The position numbers and the translations under genes are program-made. Of a stretch of DNA of 64,000 nucleotides, positions 59,909 through 64,000 are shown one piece after another. The notes under the pieces are model-generated. The model made no database searches and was not told the origin of the DNA. It saw only the letters and a program-made list of their open reading frames with translations. Position 1 is the first letter of the stretch, and each line of letters starts with the position of its first letter. The DNA is from Microbacterium esteraromaticum. GTDB taxonomy: Bacteria > Actinomycetota > Actinomycetes > Actinomycetales > Microbacteriaceae. The DNA lies in NCBI RefSeq assembly GCF_016907315.1, contig NZ_JAFBBS010000001.1:1922001-1986000 (forward strand). The letters run 5' to 3'.

Positions 59909-60676
59909 TCAGATCAGACGGCGCAGCGCGTCTTCGAGCGAGATGCCCTGCGCGTCGGCGCGGTCGCGCAGTCGTGCATGCTCTGCTGCGCTGAGTGAGA
60001 CGGTGAGCTCGATCGGGGTGGATGCCGTGGAGCCGTCGAGTCCGTCGAGGAGATCGGCGGGCTCGGCCCAGAGGAGGGCGGCGTCGTGCTGGCGCTCCGC
60101 CGACGTAGGCCCCGCAGCCGCCGCAGCCGGCGCATCCCCGGACGACGCCGCCGAGGACGCCGCGGACGCCGTGACGGCCATGGCTCCGGCGAGAGCCGCC
60201 CCTGCATGCGCCGCCGAGGCGAAGCCGGGCCCGCGACGCGGTTCCTGCTTCTGCTGGTACGCCTTCGCAGCCGCGTTCGCCCGCTCGTCGGCAGCTTCGT
60301 TGAGCGGATGCCCTGCATGCCCCTTCACCCATGAGAACTCGACGTCGCGCCCGCGGATCGCCTCGTCGATGGCCTCGAGCAGGTCGCGGTTGAGTACCGG
60401 GCCGCCGTCGGACTTGCGCCAGCCGCGGCGCTTCCAGCCGGGCATCCACTTGGTCACGGAGTCGATCACGTACCGCGAGTCGCACTCGATCACGAGCTTC
60501 TCGTCGACCCCCGCTGTGGCGCGCAGCAGCTCGAGCACCGCCTGCAGCTCGCCCTGGTTGTTCGTGCCGTGCGGTGAGCCGCCGGCGGCCCAGCGGTCGT
60601 CGTCGATGTACCAGGCCCAGCCGTTCGGACCCGGATTGCCGAGGGCGGAGCCGTCGGCTGCGGCGGTGATCGTCAT
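59909..60676 (-). CDS. rnhA: Ribonuclease HI with ribbon-helix-helix-like C-terminal extension
   Basis: 255 residues, about 100 more than RNase HI. The catalytic domain is complete: D8 (AADGS), E43 (NNQGELQAV), D66 (ECDSRYV), H120 (WVKGHAG) and D130 (EAADERANAAA). It cleaves the RNA strand of RNA-DNA hybrids. An Ala-rich linker (about 150-215) leads to a tail, PIELTVSLSAAEHARLRDRADAQGI... to the end, which has the strand-helix-helix pattern of a CopG/Arc ribbon-helix-helix DNA-binding domain. Confidence 0.93.
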   Translation of the reverse strand: MTITAAADGSALGNPGPNGWAWYIDDDRWAAGGSPHGTNNQGELQAVLELLRATAGVDEKLVIECDSRYVIDSVTKWMPGWKRRGWRKSDGGPVLNRDLLEAIDEAIRGRDVEFSWVKGHAGHPLNEAADERANAAAKAYQQKQEPRRGPGFASAAHAGAALAGAMAVTASAASSAASSGDAPAAAAAGPTSAERQHDAALLWAEPADLLDGLDGSTASTPIELTVSLSAAEHARLRDRADAQGISLEDALRRLI

Positions 60677-60730
60677 GCTTCAACCGTAGGGCGTCGGTAC
60701 GACACCGCCCGCAGTCGGTACGCTCGACGA

Positions 60731-61042
60731 GTGACCGGACTCGCCCTGAAGACCGTGATCATCGTGGTCGTCATCGCGGTGGTCGTGGTCGTCATCGCGC
60801 GCATGTTCCACCGACCGGCCCCCGGCAAGAGCCCGGCGCAGAGCGGCCCTGCTCAGCGCATCCCGCTGCTTGCCTGGCTGGGAGCCGCCGTGCTGCTCGC
60901 CGCCGGCTTCTTCCTCGCGCTGGTCTCGTTCACCTCGCGCTACACCGAAGACCTGCTGCCCATGCGCATCGCGGCCGTCGTGGCTCTGCTCGCCGGTGGG
61001 GCGGTGCTGTTCATCGCATCCCGCCGGGCCCGCAAGCGCTGA
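60731..61042 (+). CDS. Small membrane protein of unknown function
   Basis: 103 residues with an N-terminal helix (6-23, Val/Ile-rich) and two further helices (45-65, 78-95) and a basic tail. GTG start without strong binding site. Divergent from the RNase HI gene. No family recognised. Confidence 0.65.
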   Translation: MTGLALKTVIIVVVIAVVVVVIARMFHRPAPGKSPAQSGPAQRIPLLAWLGAAVLLAAGFFLALVSFTSRYTEDLLPMRIAAVVALLAGGAVLFIASRRARKR

Positions 61043-61050
61043 CCGGCCGG

Positions 61051-61263
61051 CTACTCGCCCGAGTCCTCGACCTCGGCGGCTTCCGGGGCCGGCGCCTTCA
61101 CCGGGAAGACGATCGTCGAGTACTGCGCGCTGAGCCCGACGTCCATCAGATCGAGCGACGGCGCCTCGTCGAGTCGCTCGGTCGGACTCGTCTCGTCGAG
61201 CGGCTCGCCCGGCAGCGCGGCCCATGCGCTGGGCTCCTGCGGCTTCTGCGTGAAAAGTCCCAT
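61051..61263 (-). CDS. Small conserved-looking acidic protein
   Basis: 70 residues, no membrane helix; begins MGLFTQKPQEPSAWAALPGEP and ends in an acidic tail. The compact N-terminus (WAALPGEP) looks like a conserved actinobacterial short protein, but I cannot name a function. A binding site (GGAACGA) precedes the ATG. Confidence 0.6.
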   Translation of the reverse strand: MGLFTQKPQEPSAWAALPGEPLDETSPTERLDEAPSLDLMDVGLSAQYSTIVFPVKAPAPEAAEVEDSGE

Positions 61264-61296
61264 GATCTCGTTCCTTCGATCTGAGGGGTCGGCGAC

Positions 61297-62199
61297 TCAG
61301 AAGTCGGCGATGACCAGCTTCTTCATGCCCAGCATCCGCTGATACGCGCCGGGCTTCGCCAGCAGCTCGCCCATGTTCTCGGGCACGACCTGCCAGCTCA
61401 CGCCGTAGCGGTCGACCAGCCAGCCGCACTGCTCGGCCTCGGGAACCGCCGACAGGGCATCCCAGAAGTGATCGACCTCGGCCTGGCCCTTGCAGCGGAT
61501 CTCGAGCGAGACGCCGGGGGTGAAGCCGAACTCATGCGTGACGTTCGAGTCCATGAACGTGAACCACTGCTCGCCCACCCGGAACTCGCCGAACATGACG
61601 CTGCTGGCCGCCGCTGTTCCCGACGCCTCGGGATACCTCATCACCGTGCCGAAGGCGGCGTCGTCGAAGAGCGAGGTGTAGAACTCGGTCGCCTCGCTCG
61701 CCTTGTCCTGAGCGTCGCCCGAGAAGAGCAGTTGCGTGATCACGAACGGACGCGGGTCGCCGGCCGGATCCGTGAGCATCAGCTGCCAACTGACGCCGTA
61801 CCTGTCCTGCACCCACCCGTAGTAAGGGCTGAACGGGTACTCGCCGAGCGGCATGAGCACCTCGCCGCCGTCGCCCAGCGCCGACCAGCTCGCATCGAGT
61901 GCGGCGCGGGCGGCCTCCGCGTCGCCGTCGAACAGCAGCGGATCGAAGTTGAGCATGAACGAGATCGCCGGCGTGGGTCTATAGGTGTCATCGGAGTTGA
62001 TCATCGTGATGCGGAAGCCGGCGACATCGAGGTCGACGACGACGGGCTCGCCCTCGAGGCCCTTCTGGAAGTCGGGCAGCTCGTCGGGATACCTCATGGC
62101 CACGCGCGCGCTCGTGAACGGCAGCGCGGCACTGTAGAACTCGCCTGCCTCGCCGGCGTTGCGGGCGAACCAGAGGTTGGGAACGATCTTCTGCGTCAT
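61297..62199 (-). CDS. Two-domain VOC (PhnB-like glyoxalase) protein
   Basis: 300 residues with two tandem VOC domains of the PhnB type: IVPNLWFARNAGEAGEFYSAALP / YYGWVQDRYGVSWQLML and ITQLLFSGDAQDKASEATEFYTSLF / GWLVDRYGVSWQVVPE. Usually such proteins are single-domain dimers. The enzymatic activity is not defined from sequence. AGGAGAG before the ATG. Separate unit after the small acidic gene. Confidence 0.92.
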   Translation of the reverse strand: MTQKIVPNLWFARNAGEAGEFYSAALPFTSARVAMRYPDELPDFQKGLEGEPVVVDLDVAGFRITMINSDDTYRPTPAISFMLNFDPLLFDGDAEAARAALDASWSALGDGGEVLMPLGEYPFSPYYGWVQDRYGVSWQLMLTDPAGDPRPFVITQLLFSGDAQDKASEATEFYTSLFDDAAFGTVMRYPEASGTAAASSVMFGEFRVGEQWFTFMDSNVTHEFGFTPGVSLEIRCKGQAEVDHFWDALSAVPEAEQCGWLVDRYGVSWQVVPENMGELLAKPGAYQRMLGMKKLVIADF

Positions 62200-62214
62200 G
62201 CTCTCTCCTGTCCT

Positions 62215-62574
62215 TCAGGCGCCGGACTCGGCGTCGGATCCGGTGTCGGCCTCGCGCACGGCGTCGACGAGCTCCCGCCATGCGCCCTCGAGGCGCGTGT
62301 CGGGAACGACCTGCTCCAGCTGCTCATCGCGCACGCGGACGTGGATGCTCCACACGAAGCGGTCGGCGCCGCGAGCATCCGGATCGAGCTGCTCGTCCCA
62401 GGGGCACCGCTCGACCAGCTCGAGCCACGTGGGCGCCTGATCCGGGGCCGGTTCGGCCCGCCAGCGACGGCGGAGTCCGGCGATGCCGCCGGTGCGCACG
62501 ACGGCGATGACGATGCGATCCTGCGCATCGCCCGACCCCGCGTCGTCAGCGGGGTTCTCGATCTCGTGCACCAT
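62215..62574 (-). CDS. Emfourin-type inhibitor of the M4 peptidase
   Basis: 119 residues, acidic. Resembles the protealysin inhibitor emfourin: RIVIAVVRTGGIAGLRRRW, the polar middle, and FVWSIHVRVRDEQLEQVVPDTRLEGAWRELVDAV. The gene overlaps the 3' end of the M4 peptidase gene by 29 bases, as in known peptidase-emfourin operons, so the two are made together. Expected to block the peptidase active site in the cytoplasm. Confidence 0.8.
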   Translation of the reverse strand: MVHEIENPADDAGSGDAQDRIVIAVVRTGGIAGLRRRWRAEPAPDQAPTWLELVERCPWDEQLDPDARGADRFVWSIHVRVRDEQLEQVVPDTRLEGAWRELVDAVREADTGSDAESGA

Positions 62575-63625
62575 CGATGACTCCGACCGCGATCCACGCG
62601 TCGCGGACCGCTGACTCAACGGTAGCCCCGATCCCGGCTGCAGCGGAGATCGTCTTCTGAGCGAACTCCATGAAGTCGGCCGTCGACGAGAGATCGCCCG
62701 TCAGAGCGCGATACCAGGCGAGCCCCGCTCCCTCCCACGCCGGGCCACCGATGCTCTTCGCCGCCAGCGCGAACGCGCGATTCGGGATGCCCGAATTGAT
62801 GTGCACGCCGCCGTTGTCTTCCACCGTCTGCACGTAGTCGCGCATGTGGGCGGGCTGCGGATCCTTGCCCAGCTCGTCGTCGTCGTACGCGGTTCCCGGT
62901 TCGATCACCGAGCGCAGTGCGCGCCCCTGCACCGCATCGGTGAAGATGCCCTCGCCCACCAGCCACGACGCGTCTTCTGCCGACTGGCCGAGCAGATGCT
63001 GCTCGGTGAGCGCGCCGAGCACGTCGGCGATCGACTCGTTGAGAGCACCGGACTGGTCGCGGTAGACCAGACCCGCCGTGCTCTGGATCACCCCGTGGCC
63101 GAGTTCGTGCCCGATCACCGACACCGAGCGCGTGAAGCCCACGAACACCTCTCCGTCGCCGTCGCCGAACACCATGCGAGAGCCATCCCAGAAGGCGTTG
63201 TCGTAGTCTTCGCCGTAGTGCACGGTGGCGTTCAACGGCGCTCCCGCACCGTCGAGCGAATCGCGCTCGAACGCCTCGAGCAGCATGCGGAACGTGGCAC
63301 CGAGCCCGTCGAAGGCCTCGTTGACGGTCGCGTCGGCGACCGGCTCATCGTCTTCGGCGCGCACGATCAGGCCGGGCAGAGTCTCGGTGTTCTGCGCGTC
63401 GAAGATCGTGCGGGTGGGGGCCGAGGTGACCTCGGCGACCAGCGCCCCGCTCTCATCGATCGACAACTCAAGCGCCGAATGGAACGCCGGGCGGCCGGCG
63501 ATCAGCGTCTGCCGCGCCGCCTCAGCGGCCTTCGGATAGCGCTCGGATCTCGCCAGGCGCGCCAGCAGATAACCCGGCACGATGCCCTGGTGGATGGACG
63601 TGTACGCAGCTTCTCCGGTGCTCAT
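62546..63625 (-). CDS. Protealysin-like M4 metallopeptidase
   Basis: 359 residues without signal peptide, hence cytoplasmic or non-classically released. A short propeptide (about 1-45, IHQGIVPGYLLARLA, like the protealysin PPxL-type precursor) precedes the M4 catalytic part: zinc site HELGH (173-177), E197 in GALNESIAD, and H275 in DNGGVHINSGI. Much shorter than thermolysin precursors, as in protealysins. The overlapping inhibitor gene supports the assignment. Targets unknown; actin-like or bacterial defence roles have been discussed for relatives. Confidence 0.93.
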   Translation of the reverse strand: MSTGEAAYTSIHQGIVPGYLLARLARSERYPKAAEAARQTLIAGRPAFHSALELSIDESGALVAEVTSAPTRTIFDAQNTETLPGLIVRAEDDEPVADATVNEAFDGLGATFRMLLEAFERDSLDGAGAPLNATVHYGEDYDNAFWDGSRMVFGDGDGEVFVGFTRSVSVIGHELGHGVIQSTAGLVYRDQSGALNESIADVLGALTEQHLLGQSAEDASWLVGEGIFTDAVQGRALRSVIEPGTAYDDDELGKDPQPAHMRDYVQTVEDNGGVHINSGIPNRAFALAAKSIGGPAWEGAGLAWYRALTGDLSSTADFMEFAQKTISAAAGIGATVESAVRDAWIAVGVIDGARDREPR

Positions 63626-63694
63626 GTGCCGACCCTACGCCGGGGCGCGGACAACGCCCAGGGGGTCACAGGTGGGCCGCGTAGAATCGGCCCA

Positions 63695-64000
63695 ATGACC
63701 GATGCCCCTTCGCTGCCCGCCTCCGGCATCGACCCCGACGACCTCGCGACCACCCTGCGCGTGCTCGCCTCGCTCGATGAGGTCGACCAGCAGCATCCGG
63801 ACTATCTCGCCGTCCGCCGCGCCACCGCGAACATGTTCAAGGCGGTCAAGCGCGCACGTCGCAAGGAGATCCGCGACGCCATCGCCGAGGCGGACAAGGC
63901 CGTCGTCGCACGAACGGCCACCGGCGCTCCCGACCGCATCGATGACGAGACCCGAGGGCTCGACCTCGCATCCAGCGTCGTCGACGCACCCATCGCCGGC
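63695..64000 (+). CDS. N-terminus of a probable SDR-family protein, cut by the window edge
   Basis: 102 residues are visible from the ATG at 63695. The text (TTLRVLASLDEVDQQHPDYLAVRRATANMFKAVKRARRKE, then VVARTATGAPDRIDDETRGL) is the helical leader that I associate with a family of long actinobacterial short-chain dehydrogenases. The Rossmann part would lie beyond the edge, so this remains tentative. Confidence 0.65.
   Translation, partial: MTDAPSLPASGIDPDDLATTLRVLASLDEVDQQHPDYLAVRRATANMFKAVKRARRKEIRDAIAEADKAVVARTATGAPDRIDDETRGLDLASSVVDAPIAG

Overview
The window is a contiguous chromosomal stretch of a high-G+C actinobacterium, most likely a Microbacteriaceae member close to Microbacterium. 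This rests on the heavy use of 'gcatcc/ggatgc', GTG starts, frequent ATGA/GTGA stop-start overlaps, a ~1590-residue NAD-glutamate dehydrogenase and PanB/PanC next to a DUF2520 protein. The taxon is an inference. There is no rRNA, tRNA, CRISPR array, transposase or integrase that I can see.

Layout. 1-3.3 kb: a large protein with an HExxH motif, open at the left edge, and a membrane protein. 3.4-10.1 kb: a minus-strand sugar operon (PfkB kinase, ABC permease, lipoprotein binding protein, double ATPase, RbsD-like pyranase, DeoC-like aldolase, GntR/UTRA regulator) with a clear promoter. 10.2-15.6 kb: a lower-G+C islet that looks like genome defence: GIY-YIG/DUF2075 helicase coupled to a MazG-type pyrophosphohydrolase, a reader-HNH nuclease, a NUDIX enzyme and a stand-alone HsdR-N-like nuclease. 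15.6-19.4 kb: surface/membrane proteins (G5-excalibur, DUF4352-like) and a SulP anion transporter. 19.6-27 kb: NAD-GDH and the DUF2520-panC-panB operon. 27-31.2 kb: MarR regulator divergent from a polar ABC transporter plus an odd aldo/keto reductase. 31.2-34.4 kb: XRE/DUF2975 pair, an SDR-DUF2867 protein and two families of unusual intergenic repeats. 34.4-37.9 kb: malate synthase G, a GlcG/HbpS protein and IclR around an operator. 38-40.3 kb: PadR coupled to a UbiB-type kinase. 40.3-42.2 kb: MFS exporter and YHS protein behind two mirror-image CsoR-type boxes. 42.2-44.6 kb: an SDR-alpha/beta-hydrolase fusion with its TetR regulator.

44.7-54.4 kb is the most coherent accessory system: an enolase-superfamily enzyme divergent from a polar-type ABC transporter, D-aminoacylase-like amidohydrolase, sugar-porter MFS, aldose-1-epimerase-like protein, FadR-type GntR regulator and SDR. 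An identical 14-bp sequence with core TTGTCGACAA lies in both the divergent promoter region and the regulator's own promoter, which marks the unit as one regulon. The mix of an N-acyl-amino-acid hydrolase with sugar enzymes suggests catabolism of an amino-acid-sugar or acyl-amino-acid conjugate, a pathway I cannot match to a known one.

54.5-64 kb: a diguanylate cyclase, an ArsR regulator whose operator covers its own start codon followed by a double-SRPBCC protein, two tandem DoxX-like proteins, a secreted SGNH hydrolase, an RNase HI with a ribbon-helix-helix-like tail, a VOC protein, and a cytoplasmic protealysin-type M4 peptidase overlapping its emfourin-type inhibitor. A gene probably encoding an SDR runs off the right edge.
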